A stretch of DNA of 64,000 nucleotides, from assembly GCA_963281155.1 (NCBI GenBank), contig CAUJLY010000003.1, positions 4,340,001 to 4,404,000 of the forward strand, read 5' to 3'. The stretch's first letter is position 1. Each line of letters starts with the position of its first letter. The notes under the pieces were generated by a model that did not search any database, was not told the origin of the DNA, and saw nothing but the letters and a program-made list of their open reading frames with translations. Of this stretch, positions 1 through 12,360 are shown piece by piece. A program made the position numbers and the translations under genes. This stretch comes from Rhabditophanes sp. KR3021. Its lineage: Eukaryota; Nematoda; Chromadorea; Rhabditida; Alloionematidae.

Positions 1-760
1 AAAGTCTCAAGCAGTCCAAGCAGGAAACATGAGCCAAATTGTTCTGTGCAAAAGAGTTTCCAACTCCATCCAACTAATTGATCCAGCCACTTTGCAATGG
101 AATGAGTTCAATGCCGAAAAGTACTGGCGTGATCCTTTTGAGATCTTACTTAACCCTAAGTCCCTCACCGAATTTTACGTTATAGACGTTGAAGAAGTCA
201 AGGATCTTAAACGTGCCACCGGCCATGGGCATATTTCAAAGAAACACGTCCTTGCTGATGTGTGGTTGGTTAGGAATAACCAAGTTGGGCAATCTGATGC
301 CCAGCAGTTTTCCGCCAGAACTCACATTGGCCATTTGTTGAAACCAGGAGATACTTGCCTCGGATATGATTTGGCTAATTGTAATATTAACAATGAATTG
401 TTCGACAAATTGAAGGCTGAAAATGTTCCTGATGTCATCATCTGCAAAAAAGCATATGACCGTGAAACGAGACAAAAGAAGAGAAAGTGGAAGCTCAAGA
501 GATTGTTGCCAAATGAGCTGATGTCTACCACTTCCGCAGGAAATGACTTCGAAAGGTTCATGCAAGATCTTGAAGAAGACGAAACACTTCGTGAAAAGGT
601 TAATATTTACAAAAACCCCGACAAGTTTACAGGAAACGACATGGAAGAAGATGATGATAATGAGATGCCCAATGATGTTACCCTCGCTGAAATGTTAGAT
701 GATTTGAATTTGGATGATGTCGAGATGGCTGAACAACCAACTGAGGAAGCCGAAATGTGA
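1..760 (+). CDS. NMD3: 60S ribosomal export protein NMD3, 3' part
   Basis: NMD3 is the adaptor that carries the nascent 60S ribosomal subunit out of the nucleus through CRM1. The frame is open from base 2, in frame with the first ATG at 29, so the gene continues upstream of the window and the ATG is probably not the start. Visible family features are the stretch YWRDPF followed by LNPKSLTEFYVID (residues about 32-55 counting from the ATG), a KKRKWKLKRL basic segment typical of the NMD3 nuclear localisation region, and an acidic tail with a leucine-rich export-like motif (LAEMLDDLNLDDVEM) just before the stop. The tail pattern is what the family uses to bind CRM1. No intron is seen in this part. 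Identity is firm; the N-terminal zinc-binding half is outside the window. Confidence 0.88.
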   Translation, partial: KSQAVQAGNMSQIVLCKRVSNSIQLIDPATLQWNEFNAEKYWRDPFEILLNPKSLTEFYVIDVEEVKDLKRATGHGHISKKHVLADVWLVRNNQVGQSDAQQFSARTHIGHLLKPGDTCLGYDLANCNINNELFDKLKAENVPDVIICKKAYDRETRQKKRKWKLKRLLPNELMSTTSAGNDFERFMQDLEEDETLREKVNIYKNPDKFTGNDMEEDDDNEMPNDVTLAEMLDDLNLDDVEMAEQPTEEAEM

Positions 761-1269
761 TTGTGTTGTGAGAGGTGGCTTTTGATATTGTTATGCGATT
801 GTTAAAATTTATTAATTTTGTTTGTTTCAATATATATTTGTTGGTTGTCTAATTTGCTCTATCTAATTTTACACATATTTGTTATTATTTAAAATATGCT
901 TTTCTGTTAATTGTACTTGTTTTGTTTGAAATCAAATTAAATTAATGTACACACATCCATATATTTATTAATAACTATAACAAGTAATAATAATTCAATA
1001 GACAACACTTACAATATTTACAATGGTTATATTAATCCATTATCATACATATTCATCCACACATGTTTATATATTTAATTATTAATCAATTTTTGCAGAC
1101 ACATCTTTTTAACATTCAACATATTACCTTGTTACACAACACGCGCAACTAACCAAATTCATAAGCGAAAGATGAATTTCTGAACAAAAAAGAGTTGATT
1201 ATTCTATGAACCTATATAATTATAAAATTATTGCCATATTATTGCTTCATTCATTTCTTTTTTAGAATC
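761..1269. other. Intergenic, NMD3 3' flank to LRRK start
   Basis: AT-rich sequence with no open frame. A pyrimidine tract ending in TTTTTTAG at 1265, four bases before the chosen LRRK start, could be a splice acceptor or trans-splice acceptor, so an upstream non-coding exon is possible. Confidence 0.5.
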
Positions 1270-4200
1270 ATGGCAAATAATTCAAAACGGTATACTGAAG
1301 TTGTCCCTACATCACACGGGACAGGCATATTCCAATTTGATAAAGATGGGCAGACTGCTCTTCATTTGGCTCAGATCAATGCTCATGCAGAAACTAGTAG
1401 TTTAATTATGCCAAATTATCAAGCTACTCAGGAATTAATAGGTGTACTAAGGAAAAATCTGTTAGATGCAGCTGAAACAGGAACACTGTATGATAAAGAC
1501 ATATTTTTTGCCAAGATCTCGTCAATCTCGGAAAGAAAAGTGTTGAACGGAGAATCTCAAAGCGATGAAGGTGTGTTTATGAAGGCTGTGAAGCATGGGC
1601 ATTTAGAGTTTGCTAGAGATTTACTTATATTTCACGACCATTCTTTGCAAGATGCCGAAACAGGAGATACAGCTTTGCACTATGCCGTAAGAACTGGGGA
1701 AAGGGATGTCATTGAACTCGTCTTAGATAACTTTTGTTTCCTGATGTCTTGTAAAAACAAATTAGGTCAAACGCCGATTCACATAGCCTCTACTAATGGG
1801 TATACTGAAGTTGTTTCAGCATTAATTTCACACGGGGCAGACATATTTCAATTTGATAAAGACGGGCATACTGCTCTTCATTTGGCTCAGATCAATGCTC
1901 ATACGGAAACTAGTAATTTAATTATATCAAATTATCAAGCTACTCAGGAGTTAATAGGTGTATTGAGGAAAAATTTGTTAGATGCGGCTGAAACAGGAAC
2001 ATTACAAGATAAAGACATATTTTTTGCCAAAATTTCCTCCATTTTGGAATCCAAAGTTTTAAATGGAGAAAATAATGACGATGAAGGAGTGTTTATGAAG
2101 TCTGTAAAACACGGAAACTTAGATTTTGCTAGAGATTTACTTCGATTTCACAATCATTCTTTACAAGAGGCAAGTACTGGAGATACTGCTTTGCATTTTG
2201 CCGTCAGAACAGGAGAAAAGGACATAATCAAACTGGTTTTAGATAACTTTTGTTTCCTAATGTCTTGCAAAAACAAATTAGGCCAATTACCAATTCATGT
2301 AGCATGTTTTGATGGGGATTCGGAAGTTATAAAGACACTGCTGTACTTCGAATATCCCAAAGAACATTTTGATGAAATAGAGAATTTTGGTAACAATTAT
2401 ACCTACAGATTTATTTGCGATTTAAATGAAATGGATAAAGATTTGCGCACACCACTGTTTTTAGCTGTTCAAGGGCAGAATATTTTGACTGTACATACTT
2501 TATTAGAATTCAAACTACCCTTAATAGATGCCAAAAAAGAAACAACGGAGGCTTGCCCCTTTCATTTAGATGTATATGATTCAAATGGCAAGACATCCCT
2601 TATGATGACTTGCTCTTTCAGTAACGAACCCATTCTGCGCTTATTATTACAAGCTGGGGCTAACCCAAACCTGCCAATTGCTTTAACGGATGATGATATT
2701 TTGAATATGTCTTCCTCTACTGAAATGGTCCGATGTATTGGTAGTGGTGCATTGATTGAAGCATGCCGAACAAAAAACTTGACTTTTGTAAAAATATTGC
2801 TTCACTACGGAGCTTACGATCAGTAAGTTTATTGAAATAATACAAATTAAAAGTACAATTATTGATATGGACGCCTGTACCGTAGAGTTCTTTCAAAGCT
2901 TCACTCCCTTTTAACCCAGTACTCCATCTCTTTAAAACACTTTTCAATATAGTTGTCATATCCTTGCTTCTTGAAAAGGAGATTCTAATGAGATGAAGAT
3001 TATTTTCTAGCCAATATTAATTTTCCACCAATAATGAAATCAAATTTTTATGATCTAAAACATACTAACACGACTCAAAAACGGCGCTTAAAGTAGATCA
3101 ATTTAAGATTAAAAAACTCATCATTTTTCAATGTTTAATCATTATCGTGTTTTTATAGTGAAAATAAAGCTTTGTCGTTGGCTGTTACCAATGAATGTGA
3201 AGATATTTCATCACTACTACTATCTAAACTGTCTTTTCCCGACAATGAACATAGTGTCAATAAAAAAATCTTTCAACCTACCAGTCATATTCCTCCTGCT
3301 GTTTTATTAAACTGGAAGAATTGCAATTTGTCAAATTTTCCCGCAGAATTTATCTTAGCTTCAGTTACAAGAATTTCCCCGAAAATTAAAACTACTCGTG
3401 CTGCTTATGCCAGTTTAACAAAATTAGATTTATCAGAAAATTTGTTGACATCAGTTCCGAGTGTAACATTGCTTCTGCCATCATTAAAATTCCTAAACTT
3501 ATCCAACAATCGTATCACCAGCTTTGAAAAAATAGACTCATTTCAGACTACTGTATTATCGCTTGAAACATTAATCCTAACCAAAAATGAACTAGAGGAA
3601 TTACCAGGTCAAGTATTTAGTTCAATCCATTTTCCTGTCCTTAAATCTCTTAATGCCAGCCATAATAAGATAAAATTGCTCCCTTGCAATATTTGGTCGG
3701 CTACGACATTGAAAGATTTAAACTTATCTAACAATGAAATTGATACTTTACCATCAACAGTTGTTTTGTTTGATCGTCATGCTAGGCCAGGAATTAGTTC
3801 GCCTAAAAAAACAGCCAAGCAAATAATTAAAAATATGCTAATCCCTACTACAATGGATGCTAGGCAAACGTCGCCAGCGGAAGAGGCTACAGAAGTTAAT
3901 GAAAGGGAAGTTGAATTAAAGAGAGTAAATTTGTGGCAAAATAACTTAAGCTTACTAAAGTTTGATTTGGAGGAAGAAGAAGTTGCAGTAGATAAAAGTG
4001 AATTAAATTGCTTGAGCTCTTTGAACTTGGCGGGGAATAAATTCAAGGAAATGCCAATTAACTTAAGTTGCGTTTGCCCTAGACTAGTCAAATTAGATAT
4101 TTCCAATAATCAACTGACATCCATTGGGCCAATAGAATGTTTACCTCACCGTTTAAGACACTTGGATGTGTCAAAAAACAATTTAGCTAAAGCTTTTGAC

Positions 4201-7200
4201 CCATTGACTCGTCACCATATGAATTGTTTTGCCACAAACGGAATGAGTATAAATAATAACAGTTCACGAAATCCAAGGTCACGTTCAAAATCAGTGGCTC
4301 GAAATAGAAGATCTCTTTCCGTTATACGAAATCTACCAGAAACTATTTCTAAAACTAACCAACCTGACATTTGTATTCATAAAGAACACAAGCAATTAGA
4401 CTGCCTCAAAAGCTTGAATATTTCGTACAATCAAATTAAAAATATTCCAATATTTCTACCCTCTTTATGCATTTTATCAACTCCAGAAAACAAAAATTTG
4501 GTGAAATCGTCTTTAATATTTCCAAATATTTCTACAGTTGAAATTGCGGCCAACTTTTTAGATCATGTTCCCAGTGCAATCTCTAATTTGCAATTACTAA
4601 CTTCTCTTAATTTGCAATCAAATACTTTGCTTACAAAGTTGCCTGCAGAATTGGGAATGCTAGACAAACTTTGGTCATTACAGGTAAAACAACATTTTAT
4701 AAGAAGGGACAATTTAAAAATAGATGAACAAACAATTTAAAATGATTAGATGATAAGTTTGAGGTAAATAGAATTTTAGCCAAGATGCTAACTATTTTGA
4801 ATGCATTGACAGCGTGAGTAAATAAATTTTAGGGATAGTACAATTCCCGTGTTGACAGTTTGTTACCTGCGCCTTAAACTTGTGAGAGAAGATATACTCC
4901 AGATTCTTAGCGACTTCCTTTAATGGTATTGGGAGCTAGTACATAACAATATTGTCGACACCTACTAGGCTCATTCTTAACCCTTTCCAATCAAATATGC
5001 GTTTCTTTCAATTCAGCATCAAGCGGTTGTTTAACAAAAGGTTCGGTTCCAGTAGCTTCGTATGAAAATTGCGTATCACTACGGTCAAACTGATCCTGTG
5101 TCCTTTTCCCAACTTGACGGACTGGCTTTGTTTTGTAGCAAACTTTTTCTCCATTTAGTTTAGGCAAACCCAGAATGAGCAATCTAAGTAATGAGATAAT
5201 TAGTAACAAAGGAGGTAATATTAAGATATATGAGACTCATTTGCATGTGACGCCAAAATAATGATGACAAAAGTGAATTCGTGGTCAACGAAAAAGATTA
5301 ATTAAACATTATAGTTTCGAAAAAATAAATTAGGTATACCGTTAATTCTAAAATATACTAAAACATTAGTTTAATATAAAGACTAATATATCTCATCCAT
5401 ACAGTTGAAAGATTGCCCCATCAAAGATTATACTATAAAGGCACTGCTCGAAGCTCCAAATTACAAGACAGTCGACATATTAGCTCATTTAAGATCAAAG
5501 TTAGAAGATTCTCGCCTGCATAATCATTTAAAATTAATAATCTTGGGTGACCAGGAATCAGGAAAAACAAGTTTATTAAATAACCTAATGGGCGAAGGAT
5601 CGATATTGAGTAGGAGATTATCTCCTAATGCTCTGCAATGTTACGAATGGGGAATGGAACCTTTTAGGAAGTCCAAAACAGAACAATCATTCGGACCAAT
5701 CATCTTTAGATCATGGGACTTGCCAGGCCAAAAAGAATTATCCTCGATTCATCAGTATCTGCTAACTAGAAGGGCTATTTACATAGTTTCATGGAATCTG
5801 AATGATCAGGAAGCCCATGCGTTTACACAAATTCAAGATTGGCTAGTTAAAATTCAGGCGAGAGCTCCAAATTGTCCAGTAATTATTGTGGGAACACATT
5901 TTGATGACATTTTAGCTAATTTGGGCAAATTCCCACCTAACTATATTGAATACTTGGAAGCTAAGATTAAGGAACGTTTTATTAATATATCCGATTCAGA
6001 GAAAAAGGGATTACCCAAGGTTTTTGACATTTTCTTTGTTTCAAATAAAACAAAGTTCAACATAAAAAGTTTGTTCAATATTTTATATAAAGCTGCTTAT
6101 GAATTGAAAATAGCTGGTGGAAAGATAAAGGCATTGGAACAAAAAATCCCGTCTACTTTCATTGCCTTCGAAAGAATTATCTTGAAAATTAGAGATACTT
6201 TAATAAACAGTGGGCGGGAGCCATTGATGTTGTTAAGTGATTTGAAAATATTTGCCAATGAAAAAATGATTGAGAAATATGGCAAATCGTTTAGAAACGA
6301 TAATGAATTCGAGAATGCGTGCAAGTTTTTGCACGAAACCGGAACATTGATTAATTTTGACGACGTTTCCTTAAGAGAGTACGTATTTTTGGATGTTCAG
6401 TGGTTGTTTGATGTTTTGTCAAAAATTATTACAATGAAAGAAGTTATTGCAAACTATGGAATCATGGAGATCTCCGTTTTTATGAAATTGACGGCTAAAC
6501 TATGTAATCAACTGGCTCAGCAAAGAAAATCAGGTGAAAAAATTGGAAGCAGATTAGTTGGAGCCCTTGTAGACCTTTTTCACAAATTTGAACTAGGTTT
6601 GACTTTTCAATCAAAGTACATTTTATTGCCATCTTTATTACCCGGAGAATACGAGAAGGTGTAAGTTACAAATAAATATAGCGTCAATATAAGTAAATTA
6701 AATTAATCTAAACACTCCCATTAAAATCCATGATGGAGACCTCAACTTTAATGTATCTCCCAATGGTTCATGCTCCTATTCCAACTGATTATGCGGCACT
6801 GATAATTGATGAATCCTACAGCACTAGTATTTTGGGCGGTGATGTTCTTACACGAATTAATCCTTTGCTAATAATTTTCATAACAAGCTTTGGACGCTTT
6901 TTCATAATTATTCCATGAGAACTTGTCTGGTAATTAGGATAATCTGTCCATTGTTCCGAACAAGCGGTACTGAACAATCAAGGTTTAACTAAGGAAAGTT
7001 TATTATTTAGCCACTTATCAATTTACTTACTTTTATTGAATCATATATGCCTTTTCAAAATTAGGAAAGATCGACTCCCACCAAAATTGACTCGTCCTAC
7101 AATCTCTTTCTATCCTTTTGTGAAGAATATCCTGATAGAGCTTTACTGAATATTTACCCCAGTACTGTTTCATTACATATCCAACGCACTATTAATTACA

Positions 7201-10200
7201 ATTCATCTCCTAAGATTTATAACCGGGAATTATCAACCAATTAGATAATAAATACAATGTTAATATTAACTTATGGTATTGTCATTAGGATCAGACATAT
7301 TAATTTTGATTAATTAACAAAAGTAGTGCTAATTATCTTCCTTTTAACAAACAGTTGTTTAGAGTGACTATTTAAAAAATTAAGTAAAAAGACTTTTTGA
7401 AAATATTTTGTGACACGTTTTTTAATGGTTTTTGTTATCAATTTAGGGCGGGTTACCCTGGCACAGACGTCAAACTGAAGGTCAAATTTCAATCTTGGGA
7501 CATTACTAGATCACTGAAATTAATAAATGAAAGTCAAATGATTCTAGAATCGCATAATATGACTAGTTCAATCATATCACCTAGATTCAAATCTATTGTT
7601 TCCAAATTGTCTTTAGATGATGCCAAGGATGCTTTGATGAGTTCGTTTAGAAAAAGAGATTCAGAGTCTCCGTCAAAGCCATCATTACCAGTACTTGATG
7701 AAGGATATGTCCTTAATTCCATGGAAGATATTCAAACATTTCAAATGTCTGTAAAAAAGATGAATAATCTTCGTATAACTAGATTATTTGCTGTCCAATA
7801 CGTTCCTTATGGCTTTTGGCCTCGTTTGATAACGAGAATCTTAGATGATTTTAGGATTTCATCTATAATCGGAACTTTATTTCATACCAACAAAACCGGG
7901 ATCTCTCTCCAAACTCTGAAGATGATAGCTGATAGCAAATTTTCAAATGCGGAATGGACATTATGGAAAACAGGTAAAATATTAGAAATAGATAACAAAC
8001 AATTTAAAAAAAGATTAGATAGTTATTTTGAGATGGAAATGAATTTTATTCAAGATGTCGATTAATTTGCAAGTATTGGCAGATTCGAGTTGGTGGATTT
8101 ACGAGATAGTACACTTTCTGTGATCATAATTCGGTAATTAGTAATAATTAGTAACTAAGCTAAAGAAATAATATCAAGATACAGATTAATTACGGGCATA
8201 TTTGAACGAGTTGTCAAATGAATAATGAAGATTCATACATTTAAAATATTATTCTTTTGAAAGATAAAACTGATATAATATTCGTCTAAACTTTACTCAA
8301 ACATTCATTTAATTTGATATAGAAATTAATATGGTTTCATTTAACAGGAATTGAAAGCAACGCATTTTCTGAAAACATCTTTTGTTTAAAGCAATTTCTG
8401 GCTATGGCTGATATAAAAGACGTTCCTTATGATCAACTAACCTTAATGTCCAAAGATGAAACTGATACCTGGCGTCCTTTTATTATGAATGATTATTTCA
8501 TGATTGAACTTAGAATTCCATACCTTCAATTTACGGTAAATGTAAATGACAGAATAGGAACTTTTGAAACTAATCCAGTAGTCGCCGCTCAGTTGACAGC
8601 TATCGTATCTAATATTATTGACACTTTATTAGAAGACTGGTATCCAGCATTAGGTATTTGCCTTATTTAGATGTATTTTATTAACTTATTTTATTTTAGG
8701 TTTGTTTAAAACAACCTCAAAATGAGTGATTTTTATCAATTTAAAAAATAATCAAATCAGTCGGTCTTGGAGGTTGTCTCAATGAAACATGTTCATCTAG
8801 AATGTCTTGTCGAATCAGCTGAGCAACTTCGTCTTTTTTCTGAAAACATTTGATATACAATTTTATAAGATGCCTTCTTGAATCAGAATTAGTGTTTACA
8901 TCTCTAGTGTAGTCTATTAGGATGTCCTCAATGTTTTGCGCCATTTTCTTTAACGCAACCATTCCTTTGCCACCACGAAAGACTCTGTTCATTGCTTCTT
9001 CTTTAGAATCGAATAAAGGTTTTCATTCGACTGCTCTGTCGTATTGACACATGTGGTTAGTCATTCGTTTAGTAATGATAGTACTTTCATCGGTAGTATA
9101 TAGAATATGTTTCTTAGCATCTTCAACAGCATGCTTATCATTCTGTTTTCAAAACCATTTGTCTCTCCAATGTAATGGGTTTTTTATTCCTAACGCAATA
9201 TCTGGTGCGATTCGTTTCAGAACCTTCTATGAAAGTTAAAATATATTTCTACATATTAACCAACTTATTAAAAAGCAATATTTTACATTAATATTAATAT
9301 GTGTCTGCTTTAGGAACAAGATTTGTTCATACTTCTGAGGGAAGGTATTTGATTAATAGGTTGGTGCCTTGTACCAGATGTTTAATGGATATTAAAAATC
9401 AACCTAAATCAAAGCAGAGCCAAGACGATTCCGATATTCATACAGTCAAGCAAATGCCGAGCAAGAGTACTACTATGTATAATTTACCTTTGCTTTCAAG
9501 TGAATCATCTCCAAAATTGTATGCTTTTACTATTGAAGAATGTATATTGAAATTCCATGACTCGGTAATCATGAAATGTCCACAACATAATATGGTTGAT
9601 GTAAGACAAGTTTCACCAGATTCAGCTTTCTTAGATATTTCAAAAGACTTGATTATAAACTGTGAAAATTTGCGCAAATCGAAGCTTATTGGACGGGGAT
9701 CATTCGGCTTTGTCTTTTTTGGGTCGGTGAAACTAAAGAATGATTTTATACCCGAAGCTGCTTTAAAAATGCTTGAGCCTGTTGATCCTGGCAATAATTC
9801 AGACGAAGCTACTATAAATACCTACAAAATATCCCATCAAATGTGGCAAAGAGATCCACTTCAGCATTGTTGTAAAGCGTATTGCACCATCCGACAAGAA
9901 CTATCGGTTCTATTCCATTTAAAACATAAGAATATCACAACATTGCTGGGGATTTGTGTTAGGCCATTAACTCTAGTTATTGAATTAGCACCAATGGGTT
10001 CACTGGATTCATTGCTAAGCACGTACAGGAAAAATGGAGTGCATTTAAAACTAAGTGTGATCCAGGAGACGGTCGTACAAATATCAAAAGCCCTCGAATA
10101 CCTGCATTTGAATCACATCATATACAAGGATTTGAAATCTGAAAATGTCTTAGTCTGGCAGTTTCCATATCCTTTTACGACATTGAAAGAAGTTGCATTG

Positions 10201-12270
10201 AAATTAGGTGACTATGGAATATCAAGATGTTCGAATGGCTCTGGGAAATTAAAAGGCTTTGGGGGGACGGAATGTTTTATGGCACCAGAGATGATTCGTT
10301 ACAATGGTGAACAAGAATATAATTCGAAAATAGACTGCTTTTCCTTCGGGATGTTTATTTATGAGTTGTTATCTTTGAGATTACCCTTTGAGGGCCAAGA
10401 ACAATTTAAAGAACTGATTTTAGAAGGCGGGAGACCTCAACTATTTGAAAATGATCTATTGAATCCAAGCAATTATCTAGATCTAATGGTCACCTGTTGG
10501 AATCACTCTTCTGAAGATCGCCCAACCTCGAGTGAAATTGTTTCAATCGCAACTGCCCCAGAATTTAGATTTATTTTGGATGTCGTTGTTATTCCCGAGA
10601 CTTCATTGGAGATATTCACTAATTCCATATCATTCCTAAAAACTGAACAAACTTCTACTGCTTCCTATGACAATATAATAGATGAAATGTTTGGAAACAT
10701 TTGGATTAACTCTTCAAACTCAAGTATCTATTCCATTAAATATAATGCTACTGGGTTTTTAGAATGCAAGAATTTTGCTTTAATCAAAACTTCTGCTAAA
10801 GTAACGTCAATGTGTCATATATTAGGAGCAGTATGGGTGGCAGACTCAAATGGAATAGTCAAAATATTCTCCGAGTCAAACTTCGTTGAAATTTGTTCTT
10901 TCCCAGTAAATTTGTTAGTTAAGAAGCCTATACAGAATCGTAGTATCGTTCAGCAAATGGTTGCTATTCCTGAAAACAAGGACCTAATTTTGTTTGTTCT
11001 TCAGTATACTATTATGATTGTATCGGCAAAAGATGGTTTGTCACAACCTGTAGCGATTTCGCAAATCCAATTGACCAATTCATTATTCTCTGTAATAATA
11101 CCAACTTTTTCAAACGACAAGAAACAAATTTGGACTGGCCATGATTCAGGTCTGCTTTATTGTCATTTTTTGAATGAAAACAATCAGTTCACATTTTCAT
11201 CTTCTTTATCTCACAGTGATATGAGTGGAAAAGATGTTGGTACAATAGTAAGAATGTATCATTCCACATTATCAGAGGAAACCTGTGTTTGGACAAATGC
11301 GGAAAATGAGCCAACTGTCTTTTTATGGTCAGGCAAGTAAATTCATTAAATATAAAATTAAAATAAGAAATTAGATTAGCTTAAAATTGCATCTAAAAAA
11401 AGATCTACGCATTCACCACTCATTTTCGGCTACATGCGATGGACTACTTCAAATGAGAGGTTGACAGAATCCAAGCTGCCATCTTAAAGCGTTATTGAGG
11501 TGCACGTAATACTCTCTGCAGCTTCTTTTTACTGATACTTATTCTTTAATGCCCTTATCATCGAATGTCTTATAATAAGTCACAATATAGACTCTCGATG
11601 AGACATTTAAACTTAAAAAATCAGCTGAGATGTTCAAACTTAGAAATCAAAAAGACATTTAAATTCAATTATTAATCTAATATATATTGCAGAAGGAAAA
11701 ATGAAGAAATTTGTAGATTGCAAAAAGATATTACCATCCTCCGAATCATTATCATCCATCGATTTGGAAATAAATGAAAAAGCTCACATCACGAGCATAG
11801 CTTTACTGGAGCAAGTTTGCTACATTTCACAACTGTTTGTAGGAACGAACAAAGGTGTTCTGATTATATTCGATGCATTTAAATTATCACCACTATACGC
11901 ATTAAGACCCTATTTAGAAGAAATTTCATTTATTTTAACGTTGCCATACCATGAGACAATATCTGCTACAGGTTCCAAATCATCGTCTGTTGAAAATTGT
12001 CCTTCAAGTTTGTCTTCAGACACAAGGCAATCTTCCAAATACAGCAGGTCATCAAATCACACCACTCTAAGTATGGAAAGTTCCAAATTTTATGATAATT
12101 TACCAGAAGCAAACTGCATAATAACACTGGGTAAAGGTTACCGTCCATTGATAGAAAGATTCGTCGATGTCAAACAAAAGCTGAATACTAATGAACTTCA
12201 AAATTCAAGTCTTATTTTATGGCGAACAGATGATTATTCTGTAGACACAATTAAACAATTAAACAATTAA
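1270..12270 (+). CDS. LRRK1: LRRK1-like Roco protein kinase (ANK-LRR-ROC-COR-kinase-WD40)
   Basis: Exons by frame continuity: 1270-2822, 3159-4683, 5405-6660, 7447-7973, 8348-8653, 9314-11332, 11693-12270. They join to exactly 2588 codons, close to the usual 2000-2500 residues of animal LRRKs. Order: ankyrin-type repeats (about 1-500), leucine-rich repeats (about 560-1020), ROC GTPase with P-loop GDQESGKTS near 1073, switch DLPGQ and specificity motif THFD, then COR, kinase from about 1845 (GRGSFGFVFFG, catalytic YKDLKSENVL, DYGISR, APEM), and a C-terminal beta-propeller-like region. DYG in place of DFG is the LRRK hallmark; the ISR context and the LRR-ANK start resemble LRRK1 more than LRRK2. 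The catalytic-loop arginine (HRD/YRD) is lysine here. All six introns are long and element-filled, and the last is GC-AG. LRRKs phosphorylate Rab GTPases and act in vesicle traffic. The exact start is less certain than the rest. Confidence 0.9.
1287..2313 (+). repeat. Tandem duplication of about 515 bp inside LRRK exon 1
   Basis: Bases about 1287-1796 and 1798-2313 are two diverged copies of one block. Each begins near TATACTGAAGTTGT and carries the protein segments FQFDKDG, TALHLAQINAH, NYQATQELIGVLRKNLLDAAETGTL and NFCFLMSCKNKLGQ. The first copy starts with a damaged repeat edge (TEVVPTSHGTG against TEVVSALISHGAD), so the duplication joined imperfectly close to the current N-terminus. Confidence 0.9.
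2823..3158 (-). mobile_element. LRRK intron 1, short family A element (Vsr-like nuclease end)
   Basis: This 336-nt intron is nearly identical over its first ~210 bases to EXOSC2 intron 2, starting at the GTAAG donor. On the minus strand it encodes the C-terminal part of the family A protein: a segment LHLIRISFSRSKDM followed by an ILKSVLKRWSTGLKG helix. The LIRI strand followed by a helix is typical of Vsr/PD-(D/E)XK nucleases. The donor-proximal TTTATT is a polyadenylation signal AATAAA for the antisense gene. The upstream domains and promoter are deleted, which accounts for the small size. Confidence 0.85.
4684..5404. mobile_element. LRRK intron 2, family D repeat
   Basis: A 721-nt GT-AG intron. 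Its first ~170 bases and a block near 5195-5220 align with LRRK intron 4: shared strings include AACAAACAATTTAAAA, GATAGTACA and ATAATTAGTAAC. A minus-strand open stretch (4991-5209, with LPKLNGEKVCYKTKPVRQVG) looks coding-like but matches nothing I recognise. A mobile element inserted as, or inside, the intron is the likely explanation. Confidence 0.6.
6661..7446 (-). mobile_element. LRRK intron 3, family B antisense element
   Basis: A 786-nt GT-AG intron related to neurabin intron 2 and SLC6 intron 1. Read on the minus strand, an ATG near 7291 begins MSDPNDNT as in neurabin intron 2. Further on it encodes VKLYQDILHKRIERDCR, matching [18 protein letters not shown] there, and near 6710-6760 IKVEVSIMDFNGSV, matching IKVGVCIMDLNGSI in SLC6 intron 1. 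Stops and frame breaks show that the copy is dead. A hairpin-forming motif lies at 7348-7378. Confidence 0.75.
7974..8347. mobile_element. LRRK intron 4, shortened family D repeat
   Basis: A 374-nt GT-AG intron aligning with LRRK intron 2 from near the donor (AAATAGAT, AACAAACAATTTAAAA, AAGATG blocks), then jumping to the later shared block ATAATTAGTAAC. The frame runs on past the donor for 30 codons (NKQFKKRLDSYFEMEMNF) with a degraded counterpart in intron 2. It appears to be an internally deleted copy of the same element. Confidence 0.6.
8654..9313 (-). mobile_element. LRRK intron 5, family C antisense element
   Basis: A 660-nt GT-AG intron with a minus-strand coding-like stretch from about 9240 to 8741. 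Recognisable pieces are KRMTNHMCQYDRAVE, LFDSKEEAMNRVF and an ~80-residue C-terminus ending PPRPTDLIIF. A homologous but more decayed copy lies downstream of LRRK at 12361-12830 (LFDSKKKAINKVF). A single stop separates the two visible parts. The protein family is not recognised. Confidence 0.7.
11333..11692. other. LRRK intron 6, GC-AG intron of 360 nt
   Basis: Frame continuity (TGG TCA G joined to AAGGAAAAATG) needs a donor at CAG|GCAAGT, giving a GC-AG intron ending ATTGCAG. The interior shows no clear coding sequence; it is longer than the short class, so it may hold an eroded element. Confidence 0.65.
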
Positions 12271-12360
12271 TTAAAATGGAGTTGTCCTTTATTTTACGAT
12301 GTTTTGAATTAGATAGACTTCAGATATAAATTGCTAATAAATGTGTACAATTTGAACTTT

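Noticed and set aside
9438..9794. 118-codon minus-strand frame opposite the LRRK kinase
   Set aside because: Shadow of a well-supported kinase exon.
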